Assembly (NCBI GenBank): GCA_030635865.1
Contig: DAOVYA010000135.1
Location: forward strand, 1 to 5,312
Source of the DNA: Gammaproteobacteria bacterium
GTDB taxonomy: Bacteria; Pseudomonadota; Gammaproteobacteria; UBA9214
Direction: 5' to 3'
DNA: 5,312 nt
Shown here in pieces: positions 1-4,317 of this stretch. Position 1 is the first letter of the stretch. Each line of letters begins with the position of its first letter. The notes under the pieces are model-generated. The model saw only the letters and a program-made list of their open reading frames with translations, ran no database searches and was not told the DNA's origin. The position numbers and the translations under genes are program-made.

Positions 1-212
1 AGACGCAAAGACGCAAAGACGCAAAGAAAGAATTATTCTTTAAAGCCTCTGTATATTTTGTGAGTTATCGGTAGTTTTCTATCTTGTTGTTTGCATAGGA
101 ATAGGTGATAGGTGTGAGCAGCAGTTGAGATTCTGCTCTGTCTCCGGCATCCCTGTAGCCGTGTGGCAGGGGGTTTTTAGTTTTCTTGGCGTCTTTGCGC
201 CTTTGCGCGAGA
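1..212. repeat. Repeat element with inverted ends made of 8-bp units
   Basis: The left end has three tandem copies of ACGCAAAG (3-26) followed by AAAG. The right end (about 185-212), read on the minus strand, has GCGCAAAG twice and then ACGCCAAG followed by AAAA, so the two ends form an imperfect terminal inverted repeat of roughly 28 bp. The interior (31-184) shows no coding potential. It holds a GAGCAG/CTGCTC hairpin (116-121 with 133-138) and a terminator-like hairpin at 151-178. This resembles the small non-coding, MITE-like or REP-like repeats common in environmental proteobacterial genomes. The left boundary may lie outside the window. Family membership is inferred from appearance only. 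Confidence 0.55.
151..178 (+). terminator. Possible intrinsic terminator, plus strand
   Basis: CCCT (151-154) pairs with AGGG (168-171) and GCC (158-160) pairs with GGC (165-167), with a 3-base bulge. Two more G and a T5 run (174-178) follow. It would stop plus-strand transcription entering from left of the window. No plus-strand gene is visible here to need it, so it may simply be internal structure of the repeat element. Confidence 0.35.
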
Positions 213-217
213 TATTA

Positions 218-245
218 TTTTTTTAAAAAAACCAACTAGGGTTGG
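218..245 (-). terminator. Weak intrinsic terminator overlapping the reductase stop codon
   Basis: On the minus strand the stem CCAAC / GTTGG (241-245 with 232-236) closes a four-base CCTA loop and is followed directly by T7 (231-225). The TAG stop of the RibD-like gene (238-236) sits in the loop and 3' arm. The T7 run is followed by A7, giving a 14-bp A/T palindrome at 218-231. The stem is only 5 bp, with possible G-T extension, so strength is uncertain. Confidence 0.5.
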
Positions 246-1072
246 CCAGGCTCAAACACGCAAAACGTCTGCCCGGCGCCTTCCGGGCTATGCGCGTCAT
301 GATACAGCTGGACCAGCTGCATGCCACGCGCGGGGTTAAGCATTGGCCCACGCGTCAGTGTGTCGAAGGCATCGCCACCGAGTAACTGATACGCAATGGT
401 TAAGTACAGCCGGTCAATCGCCCCGGTTGCGAGCAAGGTATGGAACACGGCAGGGCCAGCGATGGAGTAGACGCTTTGATAGTTCTGCTCTGCCAGTGCG
501 GTGATCATCGCTCTGCCATCAACCTGTTTGCCTGGGCCTGCACGGAGGACTTCAATGTTGTTGTCCCTGAGCGTGGCAATGCGTTCCTCGTCGGCTTTTC
601 CGCCGGTTATGACTATTACCTTGCGCTGTTTGTAAGGTTCCAGCGCTGCCAGCGGAATATCCAGGCTGGCACTCAAAATGGCAATGTCCGGTTGAGGGGA
701 CAGTCCCTGTTCGATACGCCATTTGCGAATGTCGGCATATTCTTCTTCATTGCCGACAGGCAGGTTGTCCTGTGCTTCACCCGTAACACTTTGTCTGAAA
801 AACCGCCCGCTGGTGATCAGCACATCGGCCTGCCCGGCAAGTTCCTGGTAAAGGCGCCAGTCACGCCGGTTGGCTATTGCCCCGGGGACGGTATGGGTGT
901 TGCGACCGGCAGCTGCAATCGCAATGCGGCCATCAAGTGAAGTGACGAAGTTGCTGAAGATGAAGGGTCTGCCGGGGCTGCCCCTGGTATGCAAGCGGTG
1001 ATCCAGGTACAGGCCTTCCAGTGGCTGTTCACTGCCTGGGGCCGGGAAGAGTCGGGTAACGGGTGCTTGCAT
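236..1072 (-). CDS. RibD C-terminal-domain (dihydrofolate-reductase-like) pyrimidine reductase
   Basis: This is a 278-residue soluble protein of the RibD_C/DHFR-like fold. In riboflavin synthesis that fold reduces 5-amino-6-ribosylamino-pyrimidinone 5'-phosphate to the ribitylamino form using NADPH. Visible family marks are NFVTSLDGRI (41-50), the DWRLYQELAGQADVLITSGR block (71-90), a cofactor-side segment SIAGPAVFHTLLATGAIDRL (203-222) and LGGDAF (231-236). The N-terminal deaminase domain of full-length RibD is absent, with only about 38 extra residues before the reductase core, so this is a stand-alone reductase. The start is ATG at 1072, about 10 bases after a weak GGA. A GC-rich hairpin (1084-1098) lies just upstream of it. 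The gene follows the iscU terminator on the same strand with a 131-bp gap, so it probably has its own promoter or depends on read-through. The exact substrate is not certain: many stand-alone RibD_C proteins are not riboflavin enzymes. Confidence 0.85.
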   Translation of the reverse strand: MQAPVTRLFPAPGSEQPLEGLYLDHRLHTRGSPGRPFIFSNFVTSLDGRIAIAAAGRNTHTVPGAIANRRDWRLYQELAGQADVLITSGRFFRQSVTGEAQDNLPVGNEEEYADIRKWRIEQGLSPQPDIAILSASLDIPLAALEPYKQRKVIVITGGKADEERIATLRDNNIEVLRAGPGKQVDGRAMITALAEQNYQSVYSIAGPAVFHTLLATGAIDRLYLTIAYQLLGGDAFDTLTRGPMLNPARGMQLVQLYHDAHSPEGAGQTFCVFEPGQP

Positions 1073-1083
1073 GTTTATTGTTT

Positions 1084-1098
1084 CCGGCGGGGCGCCGG
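1084..1098 (-). promoter_or_regulatory. GC hairpin at the ribosome-binding region of the RibD-like gene
   Basis: CCGGCG (1084-1089) and CGCCGG (1093-1098) form a perfect 6-bp stem with a 3-base loop. In the minus-strand mRNA it ends about 11 bases before the ATG at 1072 and includes part of the only Shine-Dalgarno-like bases (GGAAA). It could lower translation initiation. This is inference from position; no known riboswitch motif such as the FMN element is seen. Confidence 0.35.
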
Positions 1099-1156
1099 TC
1101 CTGTGGCGGGTTTTAAGTTGGGGTTGAAGTGACTGTGCAGGGTAATTTTCCGGTAT

Positions 1157-1181
1157 AAAAAAGGGGCCAACCGGCCCCTTT
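1157..1181 (-). terminator. Strong intrinsic terminator after iscU
   Basis: On the minus strand the sequence reads AAAGGGGCC, a GGTT loop, GGCCCC and then T6. The 6-bp GC core (1163-1168 with 1173-1178) is extended by three A-T pairs. It starts 22 bases past the iscU stop codon and has the full hairpin-plus-U-tract form. It closes the iscR-iscU unit and argues that no further isc genes are co-transcribed downstream. Confidence 0.88.
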
Positions 1182-1203
1182 GTTTGTTGTTGTGACCGAA
1201 CAA

Positions 1204-1605
1204 TCAGGCTTCCGCGGCCTCGCTTAGCCCCGCTTTGCCCTGATAGTCCTCGATTGCGGCCTTGATGGCATCCTCCGCAAGCACTGAGCAGTGTATCTTT
1301 ACCGGTGGCAGGGCCAGTTCTTCCGCAATATCAGTATTCTTGATTTGACGAGCTTCATCCAGTGATTTCCCCTTGACCCACTCGGTCAGCAGGGAGCTCG
1401 ATGCGATTGCAGATCCGCAACCATAGGTTTTGAACCTGGCATCTTCTATGACTCCATCATTGCCGACCTTGATTTGCAGCCGCATGACATCACCACAAGC
1501 GGGCGCGCCTACCATGCCGGTACCGACCTGCTCGTCATCCTTGCTAAAAGATCCGACATTGCGAGGATGTTCGTAATGGTCGAGTACCTTTTCACTATAA
1601 GCCAT
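1204..1605 (-). CDS. iscU: Fe-S cluster assembly scaffold protein IscU
   Basis: This is a 133-residue cytosolic scaffold on which [2Fe-2S] clusters are built from sulfur delivered by IscS and then passed to apoproteins with the help of HscA/HscB. The sequence is nearly colinear with E. coli IscU. It has GAPACGD with Cys37 and Asp39, YGCG with Cys63, the HscA-recognition motif LPPVK (99-103), and His105-Cys106. All cluster ligands are intact. The ATG at 1605 is preferred: GGAG lies 10 bases upstream and the protein then begins MAYSEKV as in the family. An in-frame TTG two codons earlier (1611) is only 4 bases from the same GGAG. The gene starts 42 bases after the iscR stop, so the two are surely co-transcribed. 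Unusually, iscS is not between them, and no iscA, hscBA or fdx follows before the terminator. The C-terminus has about five more residues (to LSEAAEA) than the E. coli protein. Confidence 0.97.
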   Translation of the reverse strand: MAYSEKVLDHYEHPRNVGSFSKDDEQVGTGMVGAPACGDVMRLQIKVGNDGVIEDARFKTYGCGSAIASSSLLTEWVKGKSLDEARQIKNTDIAEELALPPVKIHCSVLAEDAIKAAIEDYQGKAGLSEAAEA

Positions 1606-1647
1606 CTTCAAGATTCTCCAAATTAGACAGTTATTGAAAAAATGCGA

Positions 1648-2088
1648 CTAGGCAGCAGTTTTCCTGAAGCCTGAACCAAACAGTGCCGCCCCGGATTCAT
1701 CAGTAGCTGATGTTGCTTCTTCCAGTGTGATGCTGTCGAGGTAGTCATAAATTCGGTTGCTCAGATTCAGCCACATCTGTACACCGGCAGTTACCTCGCC
1801 CTGTGTATGCGGCAACTCTTCGTGACGACTGACGTCATCGACCGTTGCCAGGATATTTGCAATCGTGATTTCACTTGCCGGACGTGCCAGGCAATAACCG
1901 CCGCCAGGCCCACGCATGCCTGTAACAATGCCGTGTTGACGCAGACGGGCAAACAGCTGTTCAAGATAAGATATCGATATGGACTGCTGTGCAGAAATGT
2001 CTGCCAGCGTCACGGGACCCTTATCGTGTTGCAGGGCCAGCTCCATCATCGCTGTGACGGCATGGCGACCCTTGGTAGATAATTTCAT
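1648..2088 (-). CDS. iscR: IscR-like Rrf2 family regulator lacking the Fe-S cluster cysteines
   Basis: This 146-residue winged-helix transcription factor would regulate Fe-S biogenesis genes. The N-terminal DNA-binding region is typical IscR: KGRHAVTAMMELAL (6-19), LADIS (28-32), the recognition helix with SYLEQLF (40-46, Glu43 conserved) and RGPGGGY (59-65). The dimerisation helix (MWLNLSNRIYDYLDSITLEE, 105-124) also aligns. The loop between (about 86-104) is roughly four residues shorter than in E. coli IscR and holds none of Cys92, Cys98 or Cys104. It has His89, Glu90, Glu91 and His94 instead. The only cysteine is Cys66, in the wing. The C-terminal tail is short. The start is the ATG at 2088, with GAGG six bases upstream and the family-typical MKLSTKGRHAV beginning. 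An in-frame reading continuing upstream to 2292 passes through the promoter and is not coding. I infer a cluster-free or differently liganded regulator. It could be a paralogue of a canonical IscR elsewhere. Confidence 0.9.
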   Translation of the reverse strand: MKLSTKGRHAVTAMMELALQHDKGPVTLADISAQQSISISYLEQLFARLRQHGIVTGMRGPGGGYCLARPASEITIANILATVDDVSRHEELPHTQGEVTAGVQMWLNLSNRIYDYLDSITLEEATSATDESGAALFGSGFRKTAA

Positions 2089-2104
2089 GGTCAACCTCAA
2101 GATG

Positions 2105-2120
2105 AATACGGTACTGTATT
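2105..2120. repeat. 16-bp dyad in the iscR leader
   Basis: AATAC at 2105-2109 and GTATT at 2116-2120 flank a GGTACT centre. Seven of eight positions are symmetric and the eighth is G-T. It begins 17 bases upstream of the iscR start codon, inside the 5' UTR, so it could be either an RNA hairpin near the ribosome-binding site or an operator. Confidence 0.35.
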
Positions 2121-2162
2121 GCGTTCGCCGGTTATCCTGGTCCGTATTCCATAATCCAGTGA

Positions 2163-2192
2163 CCCGGCGCCGGGAATATGCTCGGATTCCCG
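2163..2192 (-). promoter_or_regulatory. Overlapping hairpins in the iscR 5' leader
   Basis: A 12-bp perfect palindrome (CCCGGCGCCGGG, 2163-2174) overlaps a 7-bp inverted repeat (CGGGAAT at 2171-2177 with ATTCCCG at 2186-2192, 8-base loop). Both would lie in the roughly 113-nt leader of the iscR transcript and cannot form fully at the same time. No known riboswitch is recognised. Confidence 0.35.
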
Positions 2193-2208
2193 CTGACTCT
2201 ATAAGTGT

Positions 2209-2238
2209 ATGATAGTAATTGTTGAGTGTTTTAGTCAA
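2209..2238 (-). promoter_or_regulatory. Predicted sigma-70 promoter of iscR-iscU
   Basis: On the minus strand TTGACT (2238-2233) is followed 18 bases later by TATCAT (2214-2209). This gives an expected transcription start near 2202 and a leader of about 113 nt before the iscR ATG. The surrounding DNA (2200-2310) is AT-rich. The -35 element and the whole spacer lie inside the IscR-like box, the usual arrangement for repression of iscR by its own product. Confidence 0.65.
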
Positions 2239-2242
2239 GTAT
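2218..2242 (-). promoter_or_regulatory. IscR type-1-like operator
   Basis: On the minus strand this 25-base site begins ATACTTGACT and ends ACTCAACAAT. Against the E. coli type-1 IscR consensus as I recall it (ATA-S-YY-GACT-R-www-Y-AGTC-RR-S-TAT), only two positions disagree: the G of AGTC is C, and the T after the second S is A. The left half-site is perfect and the right is degenerate. It overlaps the -35 hexamer of the iscR promoter, so bound IscR would block transcription. Known type-1 sites need the cluster-loaded form of IscR, which is at odds with the cysteine-free protein encoded here. Confidence 0.65.
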
Positions 2243-2372
2243 TTCGGCTGCTCAATACAGTGCTGATATTCTATAATATACATATAAAACAATTAGATAC
2301 AATCTATCTACCCTTATGGAGATATGCTGGCGTGGCGGAATTTATAGCACCCGCCCAGCGTGCGACATGAGA

Positions 2373-2402
2373 CACACCCGGTACAGGGGTGGAGCGGGTG
2401 TG
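2373..2402. repeat. 8-bp inverted repeat with a second competing left arm
   Basis: CACACCCG (2373-2380) and CGGGTGTG (2395-2402) are perfectly inverted around 14 bases. A further CACCCGC at 2348-2354 is complementary to the GCGGGTG at 2394-2400, so two left arms compete for one right arm. It lies about 55 bases upstream of the predicted rsd promoter elements and is not followed by a T run, so it is more likely an operator or an upstream leader structure than a terminator. Confidence 0.35.
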
Positions 2403-2457
2403 GGTAAAAATATAGAGAAATTACATCAGGTTGACAGGACGGCTGCGCAAATACAGG

Positions 2458-2485
2458 GCGACAGCAGGCGGGTCTTTGTTACAAT
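2458..2485 (+). promoter_or_regulatory. Predicted extended -10 promoter of rsd
   Basis: GCGACA (2458-2463) lies 16 bases before TACAAT (2480-2485), which is preceded by TGT, making an extended -10 (TGTTACAAT, 2477-2485). Transcription would start near 2492, leaving a leader of about 78 bases before rsd. The -35 matches only four of six bases, as is common for extended -10 promoters. Confidence 0.5.
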
Positions 2486-2569
2486 GGATTCTCCAGGTGA
2501 AGGGGTAGGCTGGTTTTTTTTGTGGGATACCGGTAAACCCTAATAAAATCAACAAGGCAGGAGCAGGAT

Positions 2570-3022
2570 ATGGGATCAGAATATCAGGGTATTGATCGCC
2601 GCGGTAGCTCGGTTGAAAAACTCGATGTACTTGTTTCCTCACGTACCGCAACCCTGGCATTGCTTGCGGAACTGGCAACCCGGCAACCGTTTCATCCTGA
2701 ACCATCAATGGAGAAAGCCTTGCGGAAGTTCTGCGAGGCCTTGATCGATTATACGGCCAGTGCCCACTTTCAGCTCTACCGTTACCTGTCGGATAACCGG
2801 GAACGGCGTCGTACTGTGCTTACCATTGCCGACAGGTTATATCCGACGATCGTGGAAACCACAGATGTGATTCTGCGTTTCAATGACAAATACGAGTCGA
2901 TGTCGTTCGATAATAGTGTGGAATTTCTTGCAGTCGACCTGTCCAATCTGGGCGAATGCCTGGCCGACCGGATTCAGTGCGAAGACCAGGTGATTAATGC
3001 GATGCGCGGTGGGCTGCACTAA
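2570..3022 (+). CDS. rsd: Rsd/AlgQ family anti-sigma-70 factor
   Basis: This is a 150-residue all-helical cytosolic protein. E. coli Rsd (158 aa) and Pseudomonas AlgQ (160 aa) bind region 4 of sigma-70 and sequester it in stationary phase, shifting RNA polymerase to alternative sigma factors. The diagnostic helix FCEALIDYTASAHFQLY (54-70) matches E. coli FCQSLVDYLSAGHFSIY. The later FLAVDLSNLGECLADRIQCED (119-139) matches the Rsd segment ending IGEALEARFVLED. In that helix Asp60 and Phe67 align with E. coli Asp63 and Phe70, while Ser66 is replaced by Ala63. I recall these positions as lying at the sigma-70 interface, so contact details may differ. The start is ATG at 2570 with GGAG six bases upstream. 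The N-terminus lacks the typical WLxxRxxLL and reads VSSRTATLALL instead, so this is a divergent member. mazG follows on the same strand after 166 bp. Confidence 0.88.
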   Translation: MGSEYQGIDRRGSSVEKLDVLVSSRTATLALLAELATRQPFHPEPSMEKALRKFCEALIDYTASAHFQLYRYLSDNRERRRTVLTIADRLYPTIVETTDVILRFNDKYESMSFDNSVEFLAVDLSNLGECLADRIQCEDQVINAMRGGLH

Positions 3023-3026
3023 ACAA

Positions 3027-3040
3027 CCCTGGAAGCAGGG
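3027..3040 (+). other. Small hairpin just after rsd
   Basis: CCCTG (3027-3031) and CAGGG (3036-3040) enclose GAAG, four bases after the rsd stop codon. No T run follows, so it is not a clear intrinsic terminator. It could stabilise the rsd 3' end or be chance. The rest of the rsd-mazG gap shows only a CCCGG/CCGGG pair (3109-3113 with 3124-3128) and no convincing promoter. Confidence 0.3.
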
Positions 3041-3188
3041 CAGAATTGAAGCCGTCCTGGCGTATTCCATTTTCTGATAAGCCGGAGCAAGCAAGTTCAT
3101 TGATTAATCCCGGAATCCTCGTCCCGGGTTCAGGTAAACACCACCAGTGCGCGGCTGCAGGTCAGTAGATACAGAGGAGAACTCCCGG

Positions 3189-3998
3189 ATGGCAGTAAAC
3201 GACGCTTTCCCGACGACCATCAACAGCCTGCTGGAAATCATGACCCGGTTACGGGACCCGGAGTCGGGTTGTCCATGGGACCAGGAGCAGGACTTTAAAA
3301 GCATTGCTCCCTATACAGTTGAAGAGGCCTATGAAGTGGCTGATGCCATTGAACGTGATGACAGGGTGAGTTTACAGGATGAGCTGGGTGACCTGTTGTT
3401 CCAGGTGGTATTTCACGCACAAATGGCGAGCGAGGCAGGCTGGTTTGATTTCCAGGATGTGGTTGCCGGGATTTGCAGGAAAATGACCCGGCGGCACCCG
3501 CATGTTTTCGCTGATGAAGTGGTTGAAGATGCTGAAGCACAAACGCGTGCGTGGGAAGCGCACAAGGAAAAAGAGCGCGGTGCTGATGCCAGTGCCCTTG
3601 ATGGTGTACCGCTGGCCCTGCCGGCATTGACCAGGGCGTGCAAAATACAGAAACGGGCCTCGCGGGCGGGCTTTGACTGGCCGAGCATACATGGGGTCGC
3701 TGAAAAAGTTGAAGAGGAACTGGAAGAACTGCGCGAGGAAATCAATAACAAGTCAGCTGCCGGGAAGCTGGCAGATGAGTCCGGTGACTTGTTGTTCGCC
3801 TCCGTGAACCTGGTGAGGCATGCGGGGATCGACCCGGAATTTGCCTTGCACCAGGCCAACAGAAAATTTACGAGACGTTTTCACCAGGTTGAGGCGTTCT
3901 GCCAGGAGGCCGGTCAAAGCATCATGGAAACCGGCCTTGATACACTGGATTTGTACTGGGAGCAGGCCAAGCAATCAGAGCATCGGGACGCACCTTGA
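3189..3998 (+). CDS. mazG: Nucleoside triphosphate pyrophosphohydrolase MazG
   Basis: This 269-residue cytosolic enzyme (E. coli MazG is 263 aa) hydrolyses (d)NTPs to the monophosphate and pyrophosphate, as a house-cleaning and stress-response activity. It has the full two-domain form. The N-terminal MazG domain has GCPWD (27-31), EEAYE (45-49) and ELGDLL (65-70). The C-terminal, normally catalytic, domain has EKVEEELEEL (172-181) and ESGDLL (197-202). Together these give the EExxE ... ExxD Mg-binding pattern in both halves. RRHPHVF (101-107) and LDTLDLYWEQAK (250-261) are also family marks. The start is ATG at 3189, with GAGGAG nine bases upstream. An in-frame GTG at 3147 would add 14 residues that do not resemble the family. 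No mazEF toxin pair or relA is adjacent, unlike in E. coli. Instead rsd is the upstream neighbour on the same strand. Confidence 0.96.
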   Translation: MAVNDAFPTTINSLLEIMTRLRDPESGCPWDQEQDFKSIAPYTVEEAYEVADAIERDDRVSLQDELGDLLFQVVFHAQMASEAGWFDFQDVVAGICRKMTRRHPHVFADEVVEDAEAQTRAWEAHKEKERGADASALDGVPLALPALTRACKIQKRASRAGFDWPSIHGVAEKVEEELEELREEINNKSAAGKLADESGDLLFASVNLVRHAGIDPEFALHQANRKFTRRFHQVEAFCQEAGQSIMETGLDTLDLYWEQAKQSEHRDAP

Positions 3999-4079
3999 AG
4001 CAGGGAAACCTGTCTTGTGTATTGAAGGTAGTTCAGGTAAAAAGAAGATCAATATAACTTGTGGAACCTCTGATTTATG

Positions 4080-4259
4080 CGTCATTGCGACGACTGCATG
4101 GATGCAGGAGGTAGTGTAACGCATGGAGCAGTTACCGAGGAACGAAGTGACGTGGCAATCTCCAGGTTACTGACTCCATAGTATGAGATTGCCGCGCTGC
4201 GCCGCGCCCTGAAGGATGGTGCAACCATCCTGAGGAAGTACTCCTGGGGTGCAATGACG
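4080..4259. repeat. MITE-like palindromic repeat with CGTCATTGC ends
   Basis: The ends are a perfect 9-bp inverted repeat, CGTCATTGC (4080-4088) and GCAATGACG (4251-4259). An inner pair, CGTGGCAATCTC (4151-4162) and GAGATTGCCGCG (4185-4196), is inverted over 12 positions with one G-T. The pieces CGTCATTGCGA, GAGGAACGAAGTGACGTGGC and GAGATTGCCGCGCTGCG match a palindromic repeat I recognise as widespread in proteobacterial genomes. Here each arm carries about 47 extra bases (4088-4135 and 4203-4249). These contain their own hairpins: TGCAT/ATGCA (4095-4106), GTAAC/GTTAC (4116-4135) and GGATGGT/ACCATCC (4214-4230). No transposase is present. Confidence 0.7.
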
Positions 4260-4264
4260 GAGTT

Positions 4265-4297
4265 TTGTTAAATAATCAGAGTTTCCTTGTATTTAAT
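4265..4297 (+). promoter_or_regulatory. Tentative promoter of the ABC ATPase gene
   Basis: The AT-rich sequence between the repeat and the gene contains TTGTTA (4265-4270) and TATTTA (4290-4295), separated by 19 bases. This is a poor spacing, so the exact elements are uncertain. Some promoter is expected here because the gene is separated from mazG by the repeat. Confidence 0.25.
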
Positions 4298-4317
4298 GTT
4301 TCACAGAGAGCCGCCCT

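Larger units (their letters stand above)
2089..2569. other. Divergent iscR/rsd intergenic region
   Basis: These 481 bases hold no convincing gene. From left to right they contain the iscR leader (2089-2202), the iscR promoter and IscR-like box (2209-2242), an AT-rich stretch with a TATAAT at 2272-2277 on the plus strand and a TAGAT-ACA-ATCTA dyad (2294-2306), a GC-rich patch with repeated CACCCG/CGGGTG arms (2348-2402), and the probable rsd promoter (2458-2485). A 75-codon open frame at 2316-2543 lacks a ribosome-binding site and is not called. Confidence 0.6.
3999..4317. other. Gene-free gap between mazG and the ABC ATPase
   Basis: These 319 bases hold no supported gene. A small CAGG-GAAA-CCTG hairpin (4001-4012) sits right after the mazG stop, without a clear T run. 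A palindromic repeat occupies 4080-4259. The last 58 bases are AT-rich and probably carry the promoter and weak ribosome-binding site of the ATPase gene. Confidence 0.6.

Noticed and set aside
1..30. Tandem repeats as a possible CRISPR fragment.
   Set aside because: The units are 8 bp and directly adjacent with no spacers, unlike a CRISPR array.
440..940. 166-codon open frame on the plus strand.
   Set aside because: It is antisense to the well-supported RibD-like gene and has no recognisable domain.
1606..1611. TTG start for iscU two codons upstream.
   Set aside because: Only 4 bases from the GGAG, and the family protein begins at the following ATG (MAYSEKV).
2089..2292. Upstream extension of the iscR reading frame by 68 codons.
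   Set aside because: It runs through the promoter and IscR-like box, and the family-typical start with a good Shine-Dalgarno is at 2088.
2332..2347. Short resemblance to the 5' part of tRNA-Leu (GTGGCGGAATT followed by TAG).
   Set aside because: No matching acceptor stem, anticodon arm or T-loop follows in the next 90 bases, so it is not a tRNA gene and probably chance.
2431..2436. Perfect TTGACA upstream of rsd as a -35 box.
   Set aside because: No acceptable -10 hexamer lies 16-18 bases downstream (2453-2460 is GC-rich). The extended -10 at 2477-2485 is a better candidate.
2316..2543. 75-codon open frame upstream of rsd, plus strand.
   Set aside because: No ribosome-binding site, odd composition, no family resemblance, and it overlaps the predicted rsd promoter.
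3147..3188. GTG start for mazG 14 codons upstream.
   Set aside because: No ribosome-binding site before it, and the extra residues do not match the family. GAGGAG precedes the ATG at 3189.
3413..3859. Long antisense open frame within mazG, with Ser-rich runs.
   Set aside because: The Ser-rich pattern is the reverse reading of Glu-rich codons of MazG; it is a shadow frame.
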